NCBI GenBank assembly: GCA_023078555.1
Contig: CM041202.1
Span: 6,062,522 to 6,126,521 of the forward strand
Direction: 5' to 3'
Source of the DNA: Ulva prolifera
Lineage: Eukaryota; Chlorophyta; Ulvophyceae; Ulvales; Ulvaceae
DNA: 64,000 nt
Made by a program: the position numbers and the translations under genes. Below are positions 1 to 10,663 of the stretch, piece by piece. Under the pieces are notes generated by a model that was not told the origin of the DNA, did not search any database, and saw only the letters and a list, made by a program, of their open reading frames with translations. The stretch's first letter is position 1, and the number at the start of each line of letters is the position of its first letter.

Positions 1-130
1 ATATCGCAACCCTTGCTCCCGAGAGATGACAAGCCCAGACTTCCGATACATATCCGCATTGCCGCGCTGCAATGACACCGACAACACCCGCAGCGCCCAC
101 TGGACAAACGCGCCTTTGGAGATGCGCCCT
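1..130 (-). pseudogene. 3' fragment of unknown coding element X (runs off left edge)
   Basis: The minus strand is open from an acceptor-like TTACAG (ending at 131) to base 1. Codons 108 to 1 give 36 residues, 22 of which match by hand count a stretch at 43485-43378. Shared blocks include LSV.LQ, GN, YR and EQGLRY. Several of the nucleotide differences are silent third-position changes, so this was coding sequence under constraint. The family is not recognised. The rest lies outside the window, so I cannot say whether this copy is intact. The other copy is broken by two frameshifts and lies in an intron, which suggests a dispersed mobile or duplicated element rather than a normal host exon. 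Confidence 0.45.
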
Positions 131-169
131 CTGTAAAGTAATGTAAATCTGAATTTACTGAGCAGTGTC

Positions 170-215
170 TGTGGCAATCCAGTGATATGGCCGCTATACC
201 ACTGGATCCTTGCAC
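170..215. repeat. Palindromic MITE, copy 1
   Basis: A near-perfect palindrome begins TGTGGCAATCC and folds on itself around GGCCGC. It is the same element as those at 46371-46432 and 47233-47277. No clear target duplication is visible for this copy, and its right arm has a small insertion. Confidence 0.6.
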
Positions 216-1336
216 GTCGCGACACACTCATCCGCATCAACATCAACATACACTCTGTCTACGCTTGTTCATGCTGTCTACGGTTGTTCATGCTGTTCAT
301 GCTGTTCATGCTGTCTACGGTTGTTCATGACTTGATCATGCCATGACATGGATGCAGGCGTACCCGTTCACTATGCTGTACCACAGTACTCCAATCTTCC
401 GTGGCGCTTCCGTAACACGGTCTGTATCGCCGTGTGCGTGAGGCGACCGTCGCGGCGCCCTCGTGCAGCGTCCCAGAAATCCGCAGCGCTCGCATACAGT
501 GTACATGCATGCATGGCCATACCGCATCAGCATGACGCGATCGGCGCGCGAGGCGCCCGCAGACGCGTCGAATATTCACGCTTTCACAAAACTCGGTTCC
601 GCCGACGGCACGCATGGCCTGCACCGGTCCAATTGCACCCACCTCCGTTCACAATTTCGGGCTCATTCATGTCCCCCGTGACCCCGCCACGCCCGCGAAT
701 CTTCTCACGCTTTCCTGAGGCCGCGGGCAGGTCGACGTTGCCCTGCCCGCGTGGCTAACGTCCGATGCAGGTGCGGCACGCTTGCTTGCATCTGCGCCAC
801 GGCGCCATGGACCCCTCGCAGTGTTGACCCTTGTATATGACAGCCTCGCGAGACGTGCAACTTTTACATGCACTGACGCCACACACCCGCGCACACTTCA
901 GCTCACGCCGCGGCTTTGCAGCATCGCCCGATTTCAAACCTCTCCGTCCGTGGAATAGATCAGTCGCATCAGCCCACAGAGCCGCATCGTTTCGTGACAG
1001 ATTTCATAGTTGTCTGTTCTAGAGCGCTTTGTGGCTCGATAGACGCAGGCTTGGCGCGCGTGGAGACCTCTGCAGCTTCGAGCAGGCCTTGGCTCGCAAA
1101 GGGCCTGCGGACTCTCACTCCGCGTCCATCCCTCTGCCAGGTGAGATCCCAGCCCAACACCTGCACATCAATCACGAAACACATCAGGGGCATCATGGGG
1201 GATGTGTGCTGGGGTCCGAGCAGCCAGGATCTTAACACTGGGAGCCCAACAGTCGGACGCTGTATGGCACGTGCGTCTCTGCACAGTATTACAAAAGAGT
1301 AACCGGGACAAGACAAGTACCACAGTAAATACTACA

Positions 1337-1379
1337 GTCGGTTTCAGTGTTTGTTTTCTCCCGTTCACTCTTTTGTAAG
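1337..1379 (+). repeat. Retroposon-tail family, copy without clear TSD
   Basis: This copy has the family's CGGTTTCAG...CCCGTTCACTCTTTTGTAA. A partial inverted copy (TTACAAAAGAGTAACCGGG) lies at 1289-1307, so the pair can form a stem. No convincing flanking duplication was found. Confidence 0.6.
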
Positions 1380-1636
1380 CACCACAAACGAATCTCATTC
1401 GAATCATGATCAACAGCAACATGCCGGGGCGTGCTGTATCGATCTCGCCCTCACGCTGTCGCCCTACGCCAGCGATCGGCGTTCCTTCCGCGACTCGGTG
1501 CAGCCCTCAACCCCTCCACATAAGTCAAGGTATACTATAGCATCTGGAGGAGTGCGCGCTGACGTGTTAGATAGGGCTGTTGCGGTGACTTCCGAGCGCA
1601 GTGCTGCGTTACAGAAGGGTGCACAGCTGTGTGCCT

Positions 1637-1663
1637 GTTTTCTTCCGTTCACTCTTTGGTAAC
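1637..1663 (+). mobile_element. Severely truncated retroposon tail with 13-bp TSD
   Basis: Only about 27 bp of the family tail remains (TTTTCTTCCGTTCACTCTTT). It is flanked by CAGCTGTGTGCCT (1624-1636) and CAGCTGTGGGCCT (1664-1676), a 13-bp direct repeat with one mismatch. A long target duplication with 5' truncation is the hallmark of target-primed reverse transcription (LINE/SINE type). Confidence 0.6.
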
Positions 1664-2228
1664 CAGCTGTGGGCCTCGGTTCAATTACAGTGAGGCGCAG
1701 CACGGCAGCCTCTGTCGAGCTAGCTTCCAAGTGCACTGCAAAAAAAATCCGTTTGAACCATCGCGGTATATCTCAGAGATACCCCTGGGCTCGGCGGTGC
1801 TGGGCCTCATGCCCTGTCTCATAATGATCCTCGAGTGGGGCAAGCTACTGTCGCACCGTGCCGCGGCAAGCCGGTGCCCGTGTTCGGAGGACCAGTTTCC
1901 CGAGTGTACCCGCATCACGGTGACGGCCGCGTCGTGTGCGATCTCGTGTTTGACGAACCCGCATGCCGTCAGAGCGCTGCAGCGGTTCGCCCCCCCGGGG
2001 AATGCACGGAGCACGCAGTGCACAGTCCGCCGTACTAATTAATTACATCTGAGTCAGCTGAGGTCTCGCGAGGACACACAACGTCAGGCGGGCTGTGTTC
2101 CAAGGAAAACGGCGGCGACGCGGGCAACACCGTCAGGCTCGCTGTATCTAGCTCGCAGCATATGCGCTCAAAATTGTGCATGATGTGACTTATCACAGAA
2201 GTGTCATGTTGGTCGCCGTGCTGTAGTG

Positions 2229-2290
2229 TTTACAGAAGAGTAAACGGGGATGATACACACACAACCAATGAGCCTCTTCCGAATCAACAG
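2229..2290 (-). repeat. Inverted copy of the retroposon-tail family
   Basis: Reading the minus strand gives GATTCGGAAGAGG... followed by CCCCGTTTACTCTTCTGTAA. This is the same order of motifs as the plus-strand copies but with a longer 5' part, including the GATTCGGAAGAG block also seen at 3303 and 22539. Confidence 0.5.
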
Positions 2291-2624
2291 CTACACATTC
2301 TTCGGTCATAGCGTGAGTTCATTGCTGCGTTCACACTGTCCTGTGGAGGCCGGGGTCGAACGCTGCAGCGCGCACTACGTGATCACGCGTGAGCGCACGA
2401 TCGCTTCATGAAGCTTCCTGGAACTCTACACACTTGACTGAGCTGCTGCCAACACGGGGACAGGCTGCCCAGAGGAGTACACGACAGGATCAGCGCGTTA
2501 TCGCATTCTAGATCTGCACCCACGGCAGAGCTTCACGGGTATGAGGCACGCCTGGAGGATGCGATCCTGCCGGACTGAGGTGTGCGTGCGGTTGTAGTGT
2601 GATCGTGTGTCTATGTGTGTGTTG

Positions 2625-2671
2625 ATTCGGTTTCAGTTTTTGTTTTCTCCCGTTCACTCTTTTGTAACATA
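2625..2671 (+). mobile_element. Truncated retroposon tail with 12-bp TSD
   Basis: The element ATTCGGTTTCAG...CCCGTTCACTCTTTTGTAACATA is flanked by ATGTGTGTGTTG at 2613-2624 and 2672-2683. A second, more diverged copy follows directly at 2692-2742. Confidence 0.65.
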
Positions 2672-2691
2672 ATGTGTGTGTTGCTGTTGAT

Positions 2692-2742
2692 TCGGATGAG
2701 ATTCGGTTTTGGGGTTTGTCTTCTCTCGTTCACTCTATTGTA
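2692..2742 (+). repeat. Retroposon-tail family, diverged copy
   Basis: This copy has GATTCGGATGAGATTCGG followed by TCTCGTTCACTCTATTGTAA. It is adjacent to the copy at 2625-2671. Confidence 0.55.
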
Positions 2743-2939
2743 ATTTAACCTGCCGTACGTGCCCTTGATGCAGCTTCGAACTCGCTTTAACCTCTTTTCA
2801 GCTCAGGTGTGCAGCATGCGCACGAAGCGCTGTGTACGCAGAAGTGACAGTTGAGCACGTGCACTGGTCACCGCGTTGTAAGGACCAAAACTGCAGCCGG
2901 CTCTGGCCCTCAACCCGGAGACGTCGACACCATGAAGCA

Positions 2940-2988
2940 GTGGGATTCGGTTTCAGTGGTTGTTTTCTCCCGTTCACTCTTTTGTAAA
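2940..2988 (+). mobile_element. Truncated retroposon tail with 13-bp TSD
   Basis: The 49-bp element GTGGGATTCGGTTTCAG...CACTCTTTTGTAAA is flanked by a perfect direct repeat, ACACCATGAAGCA, at 2927-2939 and 2989-3001. This is the clearest evidence that the family moves by target-primed insertion and is 5'-truncated on arrival. Confidence 0.7.
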
Positions 2989-4130
2989 ACACCATGAAGC
3001 ACATGCGCAGGTACGTTAACGCCTCTCAGTTCCATCTCGGCTGCTGAACAGTACTATGCCGCGGCATGCCGGTCATCGCAGCACAGCTATGCAAATCTAT
3101 CTCTGCACCTGCCGTCGCGACGGTTCAGGTGTCATGCCATATGTCGCTTCGCCCGGCAGATGTTCGAGCAGCCACATGCCTGCCCCACAGATCCCACGGT
3201 GATCTTGCGATCCGGATCAACCGCGGGCCGGTGAGTCGTTGAGTCACTAGCACGCTGTTGTGTTTGTGTGCACTGCTGCAATGTGGCCGTGTGCGTGGCT
3301 GCTGATTCGGAAGAGATCAATATCATGTTTATTGGTGTTTGTCGATTTCTGTGCATGCACTTTTCTGTGAAGGCCAGCACGTGCACGCTGTGCACAGCAA
3401 TCAGACTCAACTGCGTGCCACTGTACACAGCGTTCCCACTTTGTTACCCAAGAATGAACGCGCCAGTGCGAGCATGATCCAAGGAACCTTCACAATGCAG
3501 TTTCCATAATCGCAGCCAAGCAGTAAGCCCAGCACTGTGCAAAGCCATGCACAGCTTAGTCCGGCAGACCAGAGTGTTCACACTTCTCGCCCGCTTCCTC
3601 TGTGTTCTCATCATGCATGATCAGTTTAAGGCCAACCCTACTATAGTATATTTCGAAGTCACACTTGCCATGTGCTCTGTGTGCTGTTCCCACTAGTGGT
3701 GTGTCGAATCAATCGCAGGACCAATTACAGGAGCCGCTGGCAATTACATGAGTCACCGCTAAATCTGCATATGTGACAGCCCAGACTCTAAAGCAGACCA
3801 AAAGTCTGCAGGCTCTCAAGTCTGTGCACCTCATGCTTTGCCATGCACATGTGACATCAGCACAGATGGCTCTGAGATGATCCAAAAATGGAGCAGGCAG
3901 AATACAGCATCCACCAGTGAACTTTGTACCTCACGTAACACAGGCAGAAGCCAGCTGCCCGAGTCAGGTCTGATTGCACCTGGCCTCCAAGGAAATCCTG
4001 CAGTGGCCTCGACCAATCCAATTCACATCCCCTGAAGCAGGCCCCCCTGCTGACTGCAGCCTCTGGATTGCAAGTCCAGTGCCGTGCGTCACATATGCAC
4101 ACTATGAGCAGAGATATGGTGGCATGCGCC

Positions 4131-4189
4131 ACGCCCCCGCCCCCGCACGCCCCCGCACGCCCCCGCACGCCCCCGCACGCCCCTGCACG
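4131..4189. repeat. 10-bp tandem repeat (CCCCCGCACG)
   Basis: About five tandem units of a C-rich 10-mer lie upstream of the ferric reductase gene. The last unit carries a C-to-T change. Confidence 0.8.
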
Positions 4190-4615
4190 GTGGTGGCATG
4201 GCTGTGCTTGTGCGTGTTTCAATTCCCTTTCCCTGTATTGCTACTGGCCTCTCCGACTATGTCTTGCATACTGTAGCCCACATGCATGCTCGCTCCGGAC
4301 CGTTCCGTCTCGGGTAACGAAGCGGGAGCACCGTGAATGCACGGCACACCCCTGAACGCAAACAAATTGAAATTCTGAAGCAGTATACCGCTGTACATGC
4401 TGTGGCCTGGCTCTTCGGCGAGCTGCCTCGTCACCCCGCCGACGGCCTTGTGACGGCACCATGCATTGACCGCATGGGTTGCACAGAGCGTATGCACGGC
4501 AAGGATGGTGCCGCTCGGCGCCCGCAGGTCATGCGTCCCAGGCACCAGCGAGGAGCACACCGTCGCATGCAGGCGCACCAGGACGAGCACCCTGTAGCCA
4601 CTCGGGCCTCTGCCG

Positions 4616-7600
4616 ATGTCGCCCGGCCCGCAGACGTCGCTGCCACGGTCCCAGGAGCCCTCCATTGCAATCACCGGTGGCCTCTCAAGCCCGATTGCAA
4701 GCCAGGGCGAGAGCATCAACCAGTCCACCAACATCAGCCTCAACACAAGCATGCTCAGCATGCATCAGCCGAGCACCCCCGCCTCTCAACTCGCTGTGCC
4801 CACGTCAGAGCGCAGCGCAGGTGATATGACCATCTCCATGGATTCCGAAGCCGGTGTGAGCCAGCCCGCCGCGCCGCCGCACTCCGGTGCCGCAGACTCC
4901 ACAGGCTATCTCTCGGCCGCGATCCCGAGGGCCGCAGGGCAGCACATGCATGACACCGGCCGCATCCCCATGCCGATGTTTGACAGCTTTGCGAGCATGA
5001 CGAGCATGGAGGAGGATCCTGCGGCCTCGGCCGCGCGCGCCAACGGGGCCTGCGAGGCAGACCCTATCGCTGGCATGGGGGTTGCTGCGGGCATGCATGC
5101 GCCGGCGGCGGCGCGCCAGCCAAACTCCGTGTCCGCCGAGTACCTGCGCTCCTCGCTGCCGGACGCGACACTGCACCTCGCACCTGAGAAGAAGGCTGTG
5201 GACTTGGCTCCGGAGTCCGAGCGGCTTCAAGCGAGCCTGCCTCTGCATGTCAAGGTCGACCTCGCGAGGGCCCAGCGAGTGCGCACCGCTGCGCACTACG
5301 ACGTGCTGCGTGCTGTGCTGTGCTTGTGCTGTGCTGTGAAACATCGCCTCAGCCAATGCATGGCAGCACATGCGGCCCCTGAGGCCGCAGGCCATGCATG
5401 TGAGCCCACAGCGGGTGGCTGTGGCGACCTGCGTGCTGCGGCGGCGCTGACGCGGCGGTGTACGGTGCAGCGGCCGACGGCGATAGCAAAACTCGGGGAG
5501 TGGCGCCCGTATGAGGCCGCCCCGGCAGAGAGCTACCTCCTGAAGCCCCCCCTCAAGTTCTTCCAGCTGCGGTGGGCGGCAATGAAGTTCAACCCGCTGA
5601 CGTGGCACTGCAGTGGCCAGGCGTACACGATAGGGGAAGCCCTCATGACTTTTGCCATCATCGGTCAGATGGTCGTCACCGGTTTCTGGTGGGCGATCGA
5701 CCCCGACTTCCGCGTCAACGTCTCCGTCACCGGTGCGGCCGCCACATGCATGACGTGCATGCGACTGCCCTACCTGACCCGCAGGCTTCCTCCATCTTGA
5801 CGCGCATGCATATGATGCGATGCAACCCGCCATCCCACCGGTACTGTGAAGCACCCCCGTCCACAAGACCTCCGACCTGGGATATGGTGGATTTGTTCTA
5901 CATACACCGCCCCCGAAACCCGCCATAATACATATTCGATATCGATGACAATGCCCCGACTGCGCAGGCGTGATGGCGGTCTTCATCCTTATGCTCACCT
6001 TCTTCATGGCCATCCACAGCAACATCATCGCGCTGCTCCTCCTCGGCCTGCCCTTTGACCGGCAGCTGCCGTGGCACAAGCTGCTCGCCGTGTCGACGTG
6101 CTTCCACACCGTCATCCACCTCATCGCCTTCTACGCCGGCGGCCGCTCCGACACAATGCCGGACGCAGAGTCTGATTACCACTTCAAGGCGCTCTGGGAC
6201 CGGCATGCATACGGCATGGAGGTCTCCGGTGCGCTGCTGACCCCTGCACAGCATGCATAGCATGCTCAGCGTGCTGCTGCCACTAGCTCGGATATCAAAC
6301 TGCACAATCCACCACGGCACACACATGGAAAGTGGGTGTGGCGGGTGCGTCGACGCGGGTGATTTGGGCCGGGTTGCTGGTTGTGTTTCTGACATGCTTG
6401 CTGCCTCGCCACTTGTATCCTTGTAACACACATGAAGGGCACGCTTCGTCAATGACCGGAACGGTTTTGCAGGGTGGCTACTGTCGGTACCCATCTTCGC
6501 GATGACCTTCATGGGCTGGTCCTACATCTCGCGCCGCTGCTTCGCGTACTTCTACAAGGTCCACATCCTCTCCGCCGCGGGCACCATCGTCGGCGTGATG
6601 CTGCACGGCTTTGGCGCAGCCGTCATGAAGGGCATCATGCCGCTCGCGCTGCCCGGGGGCGCCTTCTGGATACTCGACCTCGGCCTCCGCGCCACCTTCG
6701 GTTCAGGTGCGTGTCCTGGCCGTGGCACTAGTAGTGCACTCCGCAACTACCCTGTATAGGCGTCGGCAGCCGCGAGCCTCGCCTGCCGTGCTGCATTTTT
6801 GCCGAGATCTTCGCTGGAGCCTCTCTGGTTGTTCTGGTCGCCTCTGACCGATCGCTTGAATCCCGCCAAACATATACATGAATGAGCGGTCTGATGCATT
6901 GCTTCCATGCATGTGATTCGTTCTCATGAAACAGTATCTGAGGGACGCGGGTCCACTGCATGAGTCGATGCCGGCTGCTGCCCGACGTTGTCACGGACAC
7001 ACACACACACACACGCACACGCGCCGTCATCACGAGGCCGTGCCGTGGTGCAGCTCTCACGCGCGCCAACGCGACCAAGCTCCGGCTCATACCGGCCCCG
7101 ACCAGTGCGGGCGCCCCGGTGGTGTCGATCGAGGTGCCGCACGCCCGCGGCCGCAGCTTCACGGCGGGGCAGTGGGTGTTTGTGTGCCTGCCAAAGCTCG
7201 GCGTGCTGCACTGGCACCCCTTCACCATCGCATCCAGCAGCAACGACGGCGACATGCGTGTCGCGATCGCGTGCAAGGGGAAGTGGACGGGGAGGCTTGC
7301 GGAGCTGGCAGCGAAAGAGGAGACGGCCAAGGTATTCCTCCGCCTCCTGGCAGGCCCTGCTCAGCGGTTTGTGTTCTTGTGGAGAGCAAGGTCGCTCGTA
7401 TTCCTGAGGAACTGCAACGCTGGTGCTGCTCTCGGTCTCGTGCGCTAGTTCTCAATTCTGTGGGCAATGCTCAAGCTACTCTCCCTCCCATGCAGCTTTA
7501 AACCACATGCCACTGTTTGTTGCTTTCGTGTCGGCCGCAGACAAGCCGTGCGAATGCCGTTGACCCACATGGAGAGCCCGATGCAGGCGCGCGTGTGCTG

Positions 7601-8935
7601 TGCTGTGCTGTGCTGTGCACAGATATACCATGGTCCACAGATATACCATGGTCCACACTCGCACATCTGGTCAGATCAAGTGCCAGTTTTTGTATATGCA
7701 TTCTACGTAAGTGGGTGTTTGATCCCGGGCGTGAACGGAGGAGCATCGATGTTCGACACCTGCCCCGACGTTCTGCCGCACCGTGGCATCAATGCCAAAC
7801 ACGATCTGTGCTTTATTTTGGCGCACTGACATCACGCCCGGCCTGCAGGTGTACGTGGAGGGCCCGTACGGCTCCCCGATGATCGACGTGCACGGCATCC
7901 GCTACAAGGCGTTCGTGCTCGTCGCGGGCGGCATCGGCTGGACGTTCCTGCGCTCCTGGCGCCGGCAGCTGCTGCAGGACGCGTGCCGCGGCCGCCCGGT
8001 GAAGGCCGTCACGACGGTGACCGTGCTGCGGGGGGCGGACCAGCACCAGGCCGAGGAGATCCTCGACTCCCCCGCGATCGACGGGCCCCTCGTGCTTCCG
8101 AACGACCTCGAGCTGCAGGTGCAAACCCTGAGCCCCATGCTGTTGACACGTGCTAAGTATATATATAATGGGGAACATATAGTAAGGAACTGGCCGCCGC
8201 CCTGTTGGTCGGGAATTCAGTGATGTTCAGCTCTCGCGCCCCCAACCCCCGTCCAGGTGGTGGAGGTTGCTGCGTTGATTGATGTCTTGAGGGTATGGCC
8301 TCAGGCCGGCGTCGTGTGTGTTGGCGGTGAGTGCCAGCATCTGTGCATCGCGTAGGCGGCTCTCGTGTGAGTGCAGCCACTTCAGCTGCAGCCCATCCAT
8401 GCCTTGCACTGAGCATCACCTAGTTGTGCGCCCACTTCTCACTTCCATCCATCCCAGGCCAGGGATGAGTAGCACTGTGGCAAAGTAGTGGTACAGCTCT
8501 GTTCATGTAGCTGGACCGCCAAGAGCACAGACTGCATCTCAATGGTCCGTTATGCTTGTGTCAGACCCGTCCATGGAAACGCCGAGACACAAAAATACCA
8601 AACTTTCTCTGTACCCACCTTGGCGCTGAAGGGGGAACCGCATGCAGGATAACGTGTTCCTCACCGGCGTGCCGAAGCGGCCCGTCGTCGGTGCTGACGG
8701 CGTCGCCCGCGACTTTGAGCCCGTCGCCCTGCCCGGCGTCAACGTCACCTGCGGCCGCCCAGACTTCTTCACGCTGCTGTGCGACGCGGCCGACGTCGCA
8801 AAGGCCCTCGGCGAGCCCCGCGTCGCCGTCCTCATCTGCGGCTCCCTCGGCATCGTGCGATCCATCCAGGACCTCCTCGAAAAGCTCCCCACCGACGTCG
8901 CCGTCGACCTGCACTACGAAGTCCTCGCGTTCTAG
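4616..8935 (+). CDS. Ferric reductase / NADPH oxidase-family flavocytochrome
   Basis: A multi-exon gene encoding about 759 residues: 4616-5302, 5471-5732, 5968-6228, 6473-6706, 7054-7331, 7849-8118 and 8648-8935; phases agree. It is a membrane protein that moves electrons from NAD(P)H through FAD and two hemes to an acceptor across the membrane. A Ser/Thr-rich N-terminus of about 230 residues precedes hydrophobic helices. Two H-x13-H pairs are present, one running from WHKLL to VIHLI and one from KVHIL to MLHGF; this is the bis-heme pattern of the superfamily. Exon 7054 carries the FAD motif HPFTIASS. Exon 7849 carries VEGPYG and LVAGGIGWTF, and the last exon has VLICGS, together an NAD(P)H-binding lobe. 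The 168-nt intron 5303-5470 is in frame and free of stops, so retention is possible. The start codon is the first ATG of the open frame and is uncertain. Iron reductase and superoxide-forming oxidase cannot be separated here. Confidence 0.82.
7594..7656. repeat. TGTGC pentamer run and 18-bp tandem duplication in an intron
   Basis: A (TGTGC)n run at 7594-7618 is followed by two exact 18-bp units, AGATATACCATGGTCCAC, at 7621-7638 and 7639-7656. Both lie in the intron 7332-7848 of the ferric reductase gene. Confidence 0.8.
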
Positions 8936-10663
8936 CGTGCTGGACATGCTGCGCGTGCTGGGCGTGCTGTGCGTGCTGCGTGCTATGGAAGTTGGTGGGG
9001 CGCTGTGGTGTGGACGGCACGCAGCATGCGTAGAGTTCTGTGGTGACAGCGCGGTGGTGAGGGGGTTCGCTTGCGGCCGAGGTGTCTACACGGGTGGCAG
9101 TGTTGCCTTTTGGCAGAAGCCTCCCTGCGGCGGGAGTCGGGGCGTGGGGGCGGTGGCGGTTGTGCGGGCGGCGGTGCTGGGTCGCTGGGCCGGATCACCA
9201 GGAACGAGTCCCATGATCGGTCGGCCCGCGCTGCGGAGTGGCAGTCTCAGAGATGCGATGGCTCAGACACGTCATATGTACAGTATGCCAAGTATATAGC
9301 ATCCACTCCTCCCAGGACTGAAGCTCGCACAAAGGACGTGGCCCATACTCTGCTCCGCCAGTTGGGTGGCTGATACAGTCTCTTTATGCAAGAGGGTGGC
9401 TGACTGTAGGAATAATGAATTGTCTTTTCCATTGATGTGTAGGGGTAAGTGTTGCTGTTGAGAGGTTTGAGGCGCTGGCCCGTTGTTCGGGTGTGAGAGC
9501 GATGCCATGCATGTGGGCCTGACCGAGGCAATGCATGTGAGCACCAAGCCACCCGGGTGCATTGGCGAGCAGGCAAATGCTGACTGCGCCGAGCGGTGGC
9601 TCCGGCGCCGGTGATCCCGCAGACACATGATGCAGGCTCGCACTGCCGCTCTCGTCATGGACGTGGTGGCAGGGTGCCACTGGTAGCCACAGCGCACGGC
9701 TACAGTGTGGCCGTGCTGCCTTGTAGCTTTGTGGTATTGCAACAGCGCACCACTGCAGCGTGGTGGTGGCAGTTTACCACTGCATCGTGGTGGAGCAGCA
9801 CTGGGGGATCTGCTGTGGCATGGCACAGGCAGAGGCAGGCTTGTCCACACCGTTCTTTTCCAGTTGCAGCATCAGGCAGCAGCCCCACCATACGTAAGTG
9901 TCGTTGTTTGGTTTGTTGTGTAATCATCCTGTCTGGCATTGTCTATAATGGACTGATTGATGGAGTCGTACGGCAGACCATGGAGGAGGCTCCATACACA
10001 CACACACACACACAGCCGGTGAACGAAACGTAAGCTGCGGCGTTGAAGCACATTGCTTTACTGTTCGCTCCAGCGTTGCGCCGCACCCGGTGCAACCCTG
10101 ACGAAGTGCTCGTGTGGACATCAGCCTCGGCTGACGTGACGCGGAACAGAGTTCCCCCCGCGTCCCAAAACGCACCACGGGAACGTGTAAAACAGAGACG
10201 TTTTCTTGTTGTTACCAAGTGAAAGCGCATCTGGCATGGTGTACATGCGTATGTTGGTCTCCATCTGCGGCCGGTCAAACACGTCTTTGATCCCGTCACG
10301 CAACAGCTGCATCAGTGCCTTTGGACAAAAGAGCAGGTTCTCTTTACAAGATAGCACACAGCGAAACTGTGTAGGGGCTGGTTGACTACACAAGATGCAG
10401 TGACAACGTTTACATGGAGGGAAACCAACAGTCGTGTTAATTGGAACGTTCACAGTCTGTGGCCCTCTGCCTGGGTCACTCCCTCAATCACGACACATGC
10501 CAGCGAAACACTACAGAAGTTGCTGAGTCCTGAAGGCTACATCGATCCCTCCTGGCGACGGCAGCCAGGCCAACAGTGGCACGGCACACTCGTGAATCCG
10601 CAGCGCACAGCACGATCCGAGCAGGCAGGCTCCATGCCGCCGCATGCATGCAGCGCCTCACCC
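8936..10663. other. Intergenic region
   Basis: The region lies between the ends of two convergent genes. No recognisable coding domain is seen. A short (CA)n run lies near 9998-10014. Confidence 0.5.

Larger units (their letters stand above)
216..4615. other. Repeat-rich intergenic spacer
   Basis: No ORF here shows recognisable domain structure. At 262-330 there is a short array of GTTCATGCTGT units. At 4131-4189 the 10-mer CCCCCGCACG is repeated about five times. Between 1280 and 3360 there are several copies of a retroposon-like tail, annotated separately. The open frames are short and change frame often, as expected in GC-rich non-coding DNA. Confidence 0.5.

Noticed and set aside
4805-6124. 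439-residue minus-strand ORF
   Set aside because: Shadow of the ferric reductase exons; the plus strand has heme, FAD and splice signals, this frame has no domain.
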